Below are positions 31,163-37,349 of a stretch of DNA of 37,349 nt, piece by piece; position 1 is the stretch's first letter; every line of letters starts with the position of its first letter. The stretch spans positions 1 through 37,349 of the forward strand of contig NZ_BDCE01000114.1 in assembly GCF_001613345.1 (NCBI RefSeq), written 5' to 3'. This DNA is from Nocardia uniformis NBRC 13702. Its GTDB lineage: Bacteria > Actinomycetota > Actinomycetes > Mycobacteriales > Mycobacteriaceae. Under the pieces are notes generated by a model. The model searched no databases and was not told where the DNA came from. It saw nothing but the letters and a program-made list of their open reading frames with translations. The position numbers and the translations under genes were made by a program.

Positions 31163-32442
31163 GCCATACCTTTCGCTGTCAGGGATGAGGCCTGCGCACG
31201 CACCTTGGACAGGGCGGCGAGCAGGTCGTCGATATCGCCGCCATCGCCCAGCAGCACGCTGTGGTGCATGAGCAGGGTGTGGTCGCGGTAGTGGTCGGCC
31301 CCGGGGAAGGGGCGCCCGGCCGCGCGGGCGGCGGCGTCGTTCCACCACCGGGCGAAGCGCGGTTTGGTTTCGGGTCGCAGTAGAACGCTGCGGTGCAGAG
31401 GAACTCGCGGTGGATAGATCTTGGTGCCCAGCTCGGCGGTCAGTGCCGCGGCGACACTCTCGATCGAGGCGTCGCCGAAAGTGCCGGGGCGGAACTGGAT
31501 TCCGTATTCGTAGACGGCGCGGCGGTCGATCTGCGCGGGTACGGGGATCGGGGCCAGGCCCGGGATATCGGGAAGTCCGGCTTCGAGTTCCTTGGTCCGG
31601 GACGCACGGAGCGCGTGCTGGTGGTCCAACCGCCGCAGTTGATCCAGCAGTATCGCTGCGGTCAGTTCGGACATGCAGTAGTTCGCGCCCATGACCGTGC
31701 CGATTTCCACCAGTTCGTCTTCACCCGGTGCGGGTTCGTGGGTGGTGTATCCCCGGGAATCGGCGCGCAGCATGAGCATTCGCTCGTACAGCCGCGTGCT
31801 GTCGGTGATGGCGACGCCCGCCTCACCGGCGGCCAGGGTCTTGGCGGCACCGAGGCTGAAGACCCCGATATCACCGAAGGTGCCGACATTGCGTCCGGCC
31901 CAGCGTGTTCCGTGCGATTGCGAGCAGTCTTCGATGAGCCGGAGTCCGGCGTCGCTGACGACTCCGAGAATGTCGTCGAGTCGCACCGCCGTACATGCCA
32001 GATGGACCGCTATTACGGCCCTGGTGCGGTCAGAAATGAGGCCCCGGATGTGTTCACCTGTGAGACAGCCGGTCTCGGGGTCGACGTCGGCCAGCACCGG
32101 CAGTGCGCCGACGCGCAGCACAGCCGACGCGGGCGCCACCCAGGTCATCCCGGGCACGATGACCTCGTCACCGGGTCCGATTCCCAAGGCCTCCAGGGCG
32201 ATGACCAGCGCACTGGAACCGTGGTCGACGCTGACGCCGTGGGCCGCACCGTTGTAGTGCGCGAAGGCCGCACCGAAGAGCCGTTCGCGGGATTTCCCGC
32301 CATTCGGGCCGTGTCGGCTCACCGACCAGCGTGCGGATCGCAGTGCGGCGAGGAGTTCCCGCTCGGTCCGGTCGTCGTACTGCGGCCACTGTGGCCAGGG
32401 CCTGCCGTCCCGCACCGGAGTTCCGCCGTGAATTGCCAGCAT
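31159..32442 (-). CDS. DegT/DnrJ aminotransferase, probable L-glutamine:2-deoxy-scyllo-inosose aminotransferase
   Basis: A 427-residue PLP enzyme of the DegT/DnrJ/EryC1 (SMAT) family. The PLP lysine is Lys201 in GAAKTLAAGEAG and the pyridoxal-N Asp172 is in IEDCSQSHG. The opening WPQWPQYDDRTERELL, RWSVS, the stretch ADSRGY, and the SNYCLSE-like ANYCMSELTAAILLDQL all match butirosin BtrS and streptomycin StsC-type cyclitol aminotransferases rather than sugar-nucleotide aminotransferases. In the 2-deoxystreptamine pathway this enzyme aminates 2-deoxy-scyllo-inosose and later the amino-dehydro intermediate. The ATG at 32442 lies 8 bases after the cyclase stop with a weak GGCGGCG ribosome site, and it overlaps the next gene by four bases. 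AHBA synthase is the main alternative but fits less well beside this cyclase. Confidence 0.87.
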   Translation of the reverse strand: MLAIHGGTPVRDGRPWPQWPQYDDRTERELLAALRSARWSVSRHGPNGGKSRERLFGAAFAHYNGAAHGVSVDHGSSALVIALEALGIGPGDEVIVPGMTWVAPASAVLRVGALPVLADVDPETGCLTGEHIRGLISDRTRAVIAVHLACTAVRLDDILGVVSDAGLRLIEDCSQSHGTRWAGRNVGTFGDIGVFSLGAAKTLAAGEAGVAITDSTRLYERMLMLRADSRGYTTHEPAPGEDELVEIGTVMGANYCMSELTAAILLDQLRRLDHQHALRASRTKELEAGLPDIPGLAPIPVPAQIDRRAVYEYGIQFRPGTFGDASIESVAAALTAELGTKIYPPRVPLHRSVLLRPETKPRFARWWNDAAARAAGRPFPGADHYRDHTLLMHHSVLLGDGGDIDDLLAALSKVRAQASSLTAKGMA

Positions 32443-32450
32443 CGCGCCGC

Positions 32451-33632
32451 CTATACGCCGACCGCGGCGGTGGATCGCTTTGTGATAAACGTAAGCGCCT
32501 GTCGAATCTCCGGGATCGAGACATACACCAGCGGAAGGTCTCCCGTGGTTTCCGGGCGGCCCAGGGCGCGCAGCAGCACGAACGGCACGGCATCGGCGCG
32601 CGGTTCGAGATACCCCTTCTTATTGTCGTCGGCGACGACGGCCAGCACATCGGCGAGATCGACCGATGCGGGTAGGCACGGTGGCAGCCCGAGTCCGGTG
32701 ACGATCTCGTAGTGGACGCTCACCTCGTCGTCGGACAGCCAGCCGCGCGCATACGAGATATGCGCTGCCACCAGCATTCCCAACGCGATCGCGGCCCCGT
32801 GCGCGATTCCGGCGCCCCCGCGGGCGCGATGGTCGCAGATCTCGATGGCGTGGCCGACGGTGTGACCGTATTCCAGTACCAATCCGGTGCGGCGTTCGTA
32901 GGTATCGAAACGGGTGACCGCGGATTTCGCGGCAATGCTGGCGTCCAGCAGCCACAGCAGCGAATTCGGTGCGGCGAGATCACCGGCCGCGATGACCGCG
33001 CGCAGTTGGTCCAGGGTGGATGGCCGGATGGCCAGACAGTTCTTCGCCATTTCGCAGAGGCCGGAACGCAATTCACGTTCGGGCAGGGTGGTGAACAAGC
33101 CGACATCGGTATAGACGGCGGTGGGTGCGTAGAAGGTGCCGATGTGATTCTTGCCGACACCGCTATTGATCGCCTGCTTCAGCGACAGTACCGAATCCAT
33201 GGCGGCGATGGTGGTGGTCGGGACGTGTACCAGCCGCACGCCACGGAACAGCAGATTCGCCAATAGTCCGGCCAGATTTCCGGGCACGCCGCCCCCGAAG
33301 GACACCACCACCGAGCGGCGGGTGACTCCGGCCCGCAGCGCCGTTTCCAGGTGATCCGACAGGCAGGACAGGGTTTTCATCGACTCGCCGGCGGGGTGGG
33401 TCAGGGTGATCGACTGGGTCCCGGCGGCCAGCCGCTGCATTTCCGGCCGGTACAGCTCGAGCAGGTGATCGTCGGTGACGAAAATCAGACGGTCGGGTGC
33501 CAAATCGGCGATAGCGTCCGAGATTTCGGCAATGCAGTCCTCGCCGAAGTAATAGGGAAAGGACTCCTCGCCGATCTCGATCGTGCGCGAACGTAGTCCG
33601 GATCTCTCGGAAAACGGTGAATCGCTTGCCAT
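32451..33632 (-). CDS. Sugar-phosphate cyclase, probable 2-deoxy-scyllo-inosose synthase
   Basis: A 393-residue member of the dehydroquinate synthase superfamily. It should cyclise glucose-6-phosphate to 2-deoxy-scyllo-inosose with NAD and a metal. GGGVPGNLAGL (113-123), RGVRLVHVPTT (130-140), DSVLSLKQAIN (146-156), GKNHIGTFYAP (160-170) and CEMAKNCLAI (193-202) match known synthases such as BtrC and NeoC closely. Zinc ligands are visible as Glu194, His257 (EYGHTVGH) and His278 (AHG); Glu-to-His spacing of 63 equals that recalled for BtrC. Housekeeping AroB and 2-epi-5-epi-valiolone synthase lack the DSVLSLKQ version. The ATG at 33632 has AGGAGG 8 bases upstream; a much longer upstream frame has no similarity. 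First gene of a four-gene operon. Confidence 0.88.
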   Translation of the reverse strand: MASDSPFSERSGLRSRTIEIGEESFPYYFGEDCIAEISDAIADLAPDRLIFVTDDHLLELYRPEMQRLAAGTQSITLTHPAGESMKTLSCLSDHLETALRAGVTRRSVVVSFGGGVPGNLAGLLANLLFRGVRLVHVPTTTIAAMDSVLSLKQAINSGVGKNHIGTFYAPTAVYTDVGLFTTLPERELRSGLCEMAKNCLAIRPSTLDQLRAVIAAGDLAAPNSLLWLLDASIAAKSAVTRFDTYERRTGLVLEYGHTVGHAIEICDHRARGGAGIAHGAAIALGMLVAAHISYARGWLSDDEVSVHYEIVTGLGLPPCLPASVDLADVLAVVADDNKKGYLEPRADAVPFVLLRALGRPETTGDLPLVYVSIPEIRQALTFITKRSTAAVGV

Positions 33633-33875
33633 TTCCGTCCTCCTGCTTGTGTGCCACCTCGCTTTGCCAATATCGAATGGGAAGACTCGGTTCGGCAACC
33701 GCTGGGATACCCCAGTGATGACCACGGCTCCGAACCGGTACCACTCGATGGGGGCGGGTCCGTTCGCGGTGCTACCGACAGGGGTGGTGCCCGATATCGG
33801 CTCGCCCGGTCGGGACCGGGAACTCGACCTATCCTGAGGGCGAAATGATCTCGGCGTGAGGACGGATATACGGCT
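33633..33875. promoter_or_regulatory. Divergent promoter region of the aminocyclitol-like operon and its regulator
   Basis: This 243-bp region separates the cyclase (minus) from the XRE regulator (plus). It holds two dyads: CGGTTCGG (33688-33695) with CCGAACCG (33730-33737), and the perfect CCCGGTC-GG-GACCGGG (33805-33820). The latter is followed by a possible -10 box TATCCT (33830-33835) for the regulator gene. Either dyad could be the binding site of the MmyB-type regulator. I see no small gene here. Confidence 0.55.
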
Positions 33876-34676
33876 ATGTCGGTGGCTGGCAATGAAATCA
33901 ATGTGCTGTCCACCGATGAGCTGCGCGCGCCGACCCTGGCCGAGTTCGTCAGGGAACGCCGGGGACGGGCCACCAGCGCGAATCCGGCCGGTCTGACCCG
34001 CAAACAGTTGGCCGAGGCCACCCACGCCAGCCTCGGCTATATCGCCAAGATCGAACAGGGCGAGGCGCTCAATCCCGGTCCGGCCGTGTTGGATTCGCTG
34101 GCCACGGTATTGGAGTTGGATACGGCCGAGCGGATTCACCTCTACCACCTCGCCCAGCAGCGGCCCGGTGCACCGAACCCGCGACCGCTGCGCCAAGACG
34201 AGGAGGCAGCCGCAGCGGTGCGCACCATGCTCGATGCGCTGCTCCCCCATTTGGCGGCGGCGCTCGACGACGGCTGGCGCATTGTCGACTGCAATACCGC
34301 CTTCGACGAGGCGCTCCCCGGGCTGGCCCGGGACGGGCATGTGCTGCGGTGGATGTTCACCGATCCACGGGCGCGCATAGTCGTCGAGGAATGGGAGCGT
34401 GAGGCACGGCTGATGGTCGGCCGGTTTCGCGCCTATGCCGCCGATGCCCCCGATCGGGACGGTATCGACCGGGTGCTGCGCGAATTGGGTGAACAACCGG
34501 ACTTCCGGCGGCTGTGGAGCGTCGGGCATGTGCGTATCGGGCGGAGCGATCCCACCTTCACCTTGCGAAATCCCCGGACCGCCAGCGTTTTCGACGTCCG
34601 GGTGCAGCGGTACCGCGGTACCGCACCGGGTCCCGCGTACCAGCTGTTCATCGGTCTGGTGGAGAGTCCGAAATGA
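33876..34676 (+). CDS. XRE regulator with MmyB-type ligand-binding domain
   Basis: A 266-residue regulator. The N-terminal helix-turn-helix (TLAEFVRERRGRA, then LTRKQLAEATHASLGYIAKIEQG, about 20-65) is followed by a C-terminal MmyB-like domain (about 100-260; LDDGWRIVDCNTAFDEALPG, MFTDPRARIVVEEWEREA, FRRLWSVGHVR), a PAS-related pocket reported to bind a lipid or other small ligand in this family. MmyB itself regulates methylenomycin production in Streptomyces coelicolor, so the type fits a pathway regulator. It is divergent from the cyclase operon across 243 bp. ATG at 33876 (MSVAGNEINVL); the ribosome site is weak. It converges with the next hydrolase-like gene, three bases between stops. 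Confidence 0.87.
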   Translation: MSVAGNEINVLSTDELRAPTLAEFVRERRGRATSANPAGLTRKQLAEATHASLGYIAKIEQGEALNPGPAVLDSLATVLELDTAERIHLYHLAQQRPGAPNPRPLRQDEEAAAAVRTMLDALLPHLAAALDDGWRIVDCNTAFDEALPGLARDGHVLRWMFTDPRARIVVEEWEREARLMVGRFRAYAADAPDRDGIDRVLRELGEQPDFRRLWSVGHVRIGRSDPTFTLRNPRTASVFDVRVQRYRGTAPGPAYQLFIGLVESPK

Positions 34677-34679
34677 TGG

Positions 34680-35468
34680 CTACGGTAGTCCGTCGAGGAA
34701 GGTCAGTACCAGCTCATTGAACTCGTCCGGATGTGTCAGATTCGGTGTCAGCGAAGCACCGGCAATGGTGTGCACCGTGGTCGGATTGCCCAGTACGGCT
34801 GCCAATTCCGCGACTTCCTCGGGACTGTTGGCTTGGTCCGCCAATCCCCGGACCACCAGGGCCGGACAGGTGATGTCGCCCAGCAGTTCGAGTACCGAAT
34901 CCCGGTGGATCATGCAGTCCGCGGCCAGCCGCAGCCGAGCGCGATCCTCCGTGAACCATTTCTGCCGCCAAGGCTTTTGATCCTCGGCGGTTCCTCCGAT
35001 CATGAGTGAGGCAACCATTTTTATGGTCGGCGCGAGCGCCGCCGTCCCCGCCCAGGCATCGGTCACCTCGCGATATCCCACCCGCCGCTGCGGACTCATG
35101 GCCGATCCGGAGGAGCCGACCAGGATCAGACCGTCCACCCGAGGTCGCGCGAGCAGGGCCATGCGCACCGCGGTGAACGACCCGTACGCGGTGCCGCCCA
35201 CGACGGCCCGCTCCAGGCCGAGATCGTCCAGTACGGCCCAGGCGTCCCGAGCCAAATCCCAATAGCTGAACGGTATTTCATCATCCTCGCTCAACCCGTG
35301 GCCCCGCGAGTCGATGGCGATCAATCGATATTTCGGCGTCAACGCCGCCACTTGCGCCGCGAACATCTCCTGATCCATGAACAGGCTGTGCCCCAGCACA
35401 ACTGCCCGTCCCCCACCGCCGGTATCCGTGTAATGAATCTTCACGCCCCCTCGCGTGACAAACGGCAT
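34680..35468 (-). CDS. Alpha/beta-hydrolase-fold protein lacking catalytic Ser and His
   Basis: A 262-residue alpha/beta-hydrolase-fold protein: opening IHYTDTGGGGRAVVLGHSLFMDQ, then AIDSRGHGLS (51-60), the nucleophile-elbow region and VVRGLADQANSPEEV with Asp211. The nucleophile position reads GGTAYGS, so Ala94 stands where Ser is expected, and the His position reads GASLTPNL, so Ser239 stands for His. Two of three triad residues are therefore absent while the frame is intact and well kept, so the gene is not simply decayed. It may be a non-hydrolytic relative, such as a lyase, cofactor-free oxygenase or ligand-binding protein. It converges with the regulator and starts at ATG 35468 (MPFVTRGGVK). 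Confidence 0.82.
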   Translation of the reverse strand: MPFVTRGGVKIHYTDTGGGGRAVVLGHSLFMDQEMFAAQVAALTPKYRLIAIDSRGHGLSEDDEIPFSYWDLARDAWAVLDDLGLERAVVGGTAYGSFTAVRMALLARPRVDGLILVGSSGSAMSPQRRVGYREVTDAWAGTAALAPTIKMVASLMIGGTAEDQKPWRQKWFTEDRARLRLAADCMIHRDSVLELLGDITCPALVVRGLADQANSPEEVAELAAVLGNPTTVHTIAGASLTPNLTHPDEFNELVLTFLDGLP

Positions 35469-35489
35469 TCTGAAACTCTCTCGCCTCGC

Positions 35490-35932
35490 TTACATATCGC
35501 CCACGGTACCGTACCGTTCCTGCACCGTACTGAGATCTATGGTTTTGCGGCGCTGGATGATTCGGCCTCGGTGGCGCAACGCCGCGATCATGGGCATGCA
35601 GGCCACACCGGCAAGTGTGCAGAACAGCGGCGCTTTGAAAGGCTTCCCGGCGTGCGACTCGGGGAGGATGTCGACGGTCGCGCGGTACAGCAGAAAGCCC
35701 GCGAAATAGCCGAGGTACAACCCGACGAGTTCGGGTGGCACCTTCACCAGGGTGCCGATAATCGAGCCGATAGCGGGTGCGGTGGCATCGAGGCCGAGCA
35801 GGATCAGTCCGCGCCGCCGCTCACCCTGGCCGCGAGCCCCGGTACGAGCCGTTTGCGTTCGCCGATTCGGACCGCAGCCAGGCCACCGACCAGCGTCATA
35901 CACGTGGACAGCACCGATAGCAGGATGGCCAT
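35490..35932 (-). pseudogene. Relic of a ZIP-family metal transporter
   Basis: Two pieces in different frames look like one broken gene. The N-terminal piece (ATG 35932 to stop 35804-35806) reads AILLSVLSTCMTLVGGLAAVR then IGERKRLVPGLAA, which resembles the first span of ZIP-family transporters. The C-terminal piece (from about 35807, ending 35490) reads GLILLGLDATAPAIGS, LVGLYLGYFAGFLLYRATVDILPE and FCTLAGVACMPMIAAL, the last spans of such a protein. The middle, roughly 100 or more residues that usually hold the metal-binding spans, is missing and the frame changes at the join. It cannot transport as it stands. The family call rests on spans and DILPE, so it is moderate. Confidence 0.55.
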
Positions 35933-36039
35933 CGAATCAGCGGGCCGACCGGCCGCCCGATCTCGGGTGAGCCACAACGAGGGTGACATTCCGGACGAAT
36001 CCTTGGTGGATCGACGTATGCGACGGTAGGCATGTAGTT

Positions 36040-37092
36040 ATGAGCACAGCTGCCGCTTATGCCGTATCCGCACCCGATGGCCGTTTCGAGAAGGTCACCA
36101 TCGAACGCCGTGAGCTCGGCCCGCACGATGTGCTGATCGATATCAAGTACGCGGGCATCTGCCACTCCGATATCCACACCGCACGCGACGAATGGGGCGG
36201 CGCCAAGTACCCCTGCGTACCCGGACACGAGATCGCGGGCCTGGTCGCCGCGGTCGGCTCCGCGGTCACCCGCCACCGGGTCGGCGACCGCGTAGGCGTC
36301 GGCTGCATGGTCGATTCCTGTGGGGAATGCGAACCCTGCGTCGCCGGGGAGGAGCAGTACTGCATCCCCGGAGCCACCATGACCTACAACACCCCCGTCG
36401 CCCCCGAAATCCAGGCCGACGGGTACACCATGGGCGGCTACTCCACGCAGATCGTGGTGACCGAGAACTTCGTGGTGTCCATTCCGGAGGGTATCGGCCT
36501 GGATGTGGCCGCACCCCTGCTCTGCGCGGGCGTCACCCTGTTCTCGCCCCTGCGGCACTGGAACGCGGGCCCCGGCAAGCGGGTCGCGATTATCGGCATG
36601 GGCGGCCTGGGCCACGTCGGCGTCAAGATCGCTTCCGCCATGGGCGCGGAGGTCACCGTCCTCAGCCACTCCCTGAGCAAGCAGGAAGACGGCACCAAAT
36701 TCGGCGCCCACCACTACTACGCCACCAGCGACCGCCAAACCTTCCGCGACCTGCGCAACCACTTCGACCTGATACTCAACACGGTGTCCGCGGACCTCCC
36801 CATCGACAGCTACCTGAAGCTGCTCCGCCTCGACGGCACCCTGGTAATTCTCGGCCTCCCCGAAAACCCGCTCCAGATAAAGCCTTTCACGGTGGCCGGT
36901 TATCGCCGCTCCCTCGCCGGATCCATGATCGGCGGCATCGCGCAGACCCAGGAGATGCTCAACTTCTGCGCCGAACACGGTATCGGCGCGGAGATCGAGA
37001 CAATCTCCGCGGACCAGATCGACGGGGCCTACGAGCGAGTCGTCGCCAGCGATGTGCGCTACCGCTTCGTCATCGACACCGCGACCATGTAA
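36040..37092 (+). CDS. Zinc-dependent NAD(P) alcohol dehydrogenase, cinnamyl-alcohol type
   Basis: A 350-residue medium-chain dehydrogenase. Catalytic zinc ligands are Cys41 (GICHSD), His63-Glu64 (PGHE) and Cys161 (LLCAGVTLFSPL). The structural zinc Cys residues are 94, 97, 100 and 108. The nucleotide-binding motif is GMGGLGHVG near 186-194. The sequence is typical of the cinnamyl alcohol dehydrogenase/YahK/AdhC group, which usually reduces aldehydes with NADPH. The start ATG at 36040 (MSTAAAYAVS) is where similarity begins, without a strong ribosome site. It could be a general detoxification enzyme. It is not of the NeoA type expected for the third step of 2-deoxystreptamine synthesis, though a link to the nearby operon cannot be excluded. 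Confidence 0.88.
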   Translation: MSTAAAYAVSAPDGRFEKVTIERRELGPHDVLIDIKYAGICHSDIHTARDEWGGAKYPCVPGHEIAGLVAAVGSAVTRHRVGDRVGVGCMVDSCGECEPCVAGEEQYCIPGATMTYNTPVAPEIQADGYTMGGYSTQIVVTENFVVSIPEGIGLDVAAPLLCAGVTLFSPLRHWNAGPGKRVAIIGMGGLGHVGVKIASAMGAEVTVLSHSLSKQEDGTKFGAHHYYATSDRQTFRDLRNHFDLILNTVSADLPIDSYLKLLRLDGTLVILGLPENPLQIKPFTVAGYRRSLAGSMIGGIAQTQEMLNFCAEHGIGAEIETISADQIDGAYERVVASDVRYRFVIDTATM

Positions 37093-37322
37093 CCGTTGTC
37101 ATCAGTCCACCTCGGCTGCTCCGGCTCGCAGACACGGCTGCGCCGGATCAGCGCCGGCGCTCGACGCCAGCACGGTCCGACTACGCAACTGGAGCCGACT
37201 CGGCGGCAGCGAGTCCGGCCTCCACCCAAGCATATTCACCGAAGCGGTCGCATGATCAGTTGCGACACGCGAAAGCGCTGGTAGAGGGAATAATTCGCTG
37301 GCGTGTCGCCCGCTGGACGCGA

Positions 37323-37349
37323 TAGAATTCGAACATGCATTCGACACCC
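37323..37349 (+). promoter_or_regulatory. SOS (LexA) box over a possible leaderless gene start at the window edge
   Basis: TCGAAC-ATGC-ATTCGA (37329-37344) differs by one base from the actinobacterial LexA consensus TCGAAC-N4-GTTCGA. A -10-like TAGAAT lies at 37323-37328, placing transcription start near the ATG at 37335, so a leaderless message is plausible. The reading frame opens ATG CAT TCG ACA CCC and leaves the window. Such boxes over the start are known for 13E12/HNH (DUF222) genes in mycobacteria, so a gene of that kind may begin here. The stretch 37093-37322 shows no other gene. Confidence 0.5.

Noticed and set aside
30071..32712. Plus-strand frames of 406 and 439 residues
   Set aside because: They are antisense shadows of the Eis-like and aminotransferase genes, rich in His/Gly/Arg as GC-rich shadows are, with no family motifs.
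32451..33632. Housekeeping 3-dehydroquinate synthase (aroB)
   Set aside because: The DSVLSLKQ, GKNHIGTFYAP and CEMAKN versions, and the neighbouring cyclitol aminotransferase, match 2-deoxy-scyllo-inosose synthase. No shikimate gene is adjacent.
33633..34529. N-terminal extension of the cyclase to 692 residues
   Set aside because: The added 299 residues are the antisense of the XRE regulator. ATG 33632 has AGGAGG at a good distance and begins the family similarity.
36040..37092. NeoA/KanK-type 2-deoxy-scyllo-inosamine dehydrogenase
   Set aside because: Motifs are those of the cinnamyl alcohol dehydrogenase group. It is on the other strand, and a pseudogene and the hydrolase-like gene lie between it and the operon.

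Overview
The window is chromosomal DNA from a high-GC mycolic-acid actinobacterium, most likely a Nocardia. The evidence is an HBHA-type lysine-tailed adhesin, an EspG-like protein, a VKOR/DsbA pair, a trans-acting enoyl reductase-like protein, many GTG starts, and gene order. From memory of M. tuberculosis, the genes lprQ, murB, DUF2505, DUF2993, deoC, a DUF2516 protein, hbhA, an XRE regulator, a DUF445 protein and a TetR regulator sit in the same neighbourhood there (about Rv0472c to Rv0483). Here that backbone is interrupted by accessory genes and repeat arrays.

Layout. 1-2.2 kb: a palindromic repeat, a condensation/PapA-like acyltransferase and a degenerate repeat field holding a broken DUF559 tail. 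2.2-7.5 kb: L,D-transpeptidase lipoprotein and murB (minus); two DUF2505 proteins, a methyltransferase-like protein and a secreted glycerophosphodiesterase (plus). 7.5-14.3 kb: a conserved unknown, an AbiEi-like protein, a DUF2993 membrane protein with a Thr-rich repeated N-terminus, deoC, a GNAT, a 620-bp minisatellite field and purU. 14.3-20.4 kb: two paralogous alpha/beta hydrolases, a DUF2516 protein, hbhA, an XRE regulator and a DUF445 protein, all minus. The hydrolases and the XRE gene share a 21-bp operator-like motif at nearly the same distance from each start. 20.5-27.6 kb: TetR, an ABC1/UbiB kinase with an enoyl-reductase-like partner, EspG-like, PPK2 and DsbA/VKOR (plus). 27.5-28.6 kb: an HtrA-like protease (minus).

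The most unusual part is 28.8-33.6 kb, a tight minus-strand operon of four genes. In order they encode a sugar-phosphate cyclase closely resembling 2-deoxy-scyllo-inosose synthase, a DegT-type aminotransferase resembling L-glutamine:2-deoxy-scyllo-inosose aminotransferase, an Eis-family N-acetyltransferase and a cytochrome P450. The first two are the entry enzymes of 2-deoxystreptamine aminoglycosides. Eis is a family known for acetylating 2-deoxystreptamine drugs. No glycosyltransferase, BtrN or NeoA-type dehydrogenase is visible, so this looks like a short, possibly undescribed aminocyclitol pathway. A divergent MmyB-type XRE regulator flanks it, followed by an alpha/beta-hydrolase-fold protein that has lost its catalytic Ser and His.

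The right end holds a relic of a ZIP metal transporter, a zinc alcohol dehydrogenase, and a LexA/SOS-box-like sequence laid over an ATG 15 bases before the edge. I saw no rRNA, tRNA, CRISPR array or insertion sequence.
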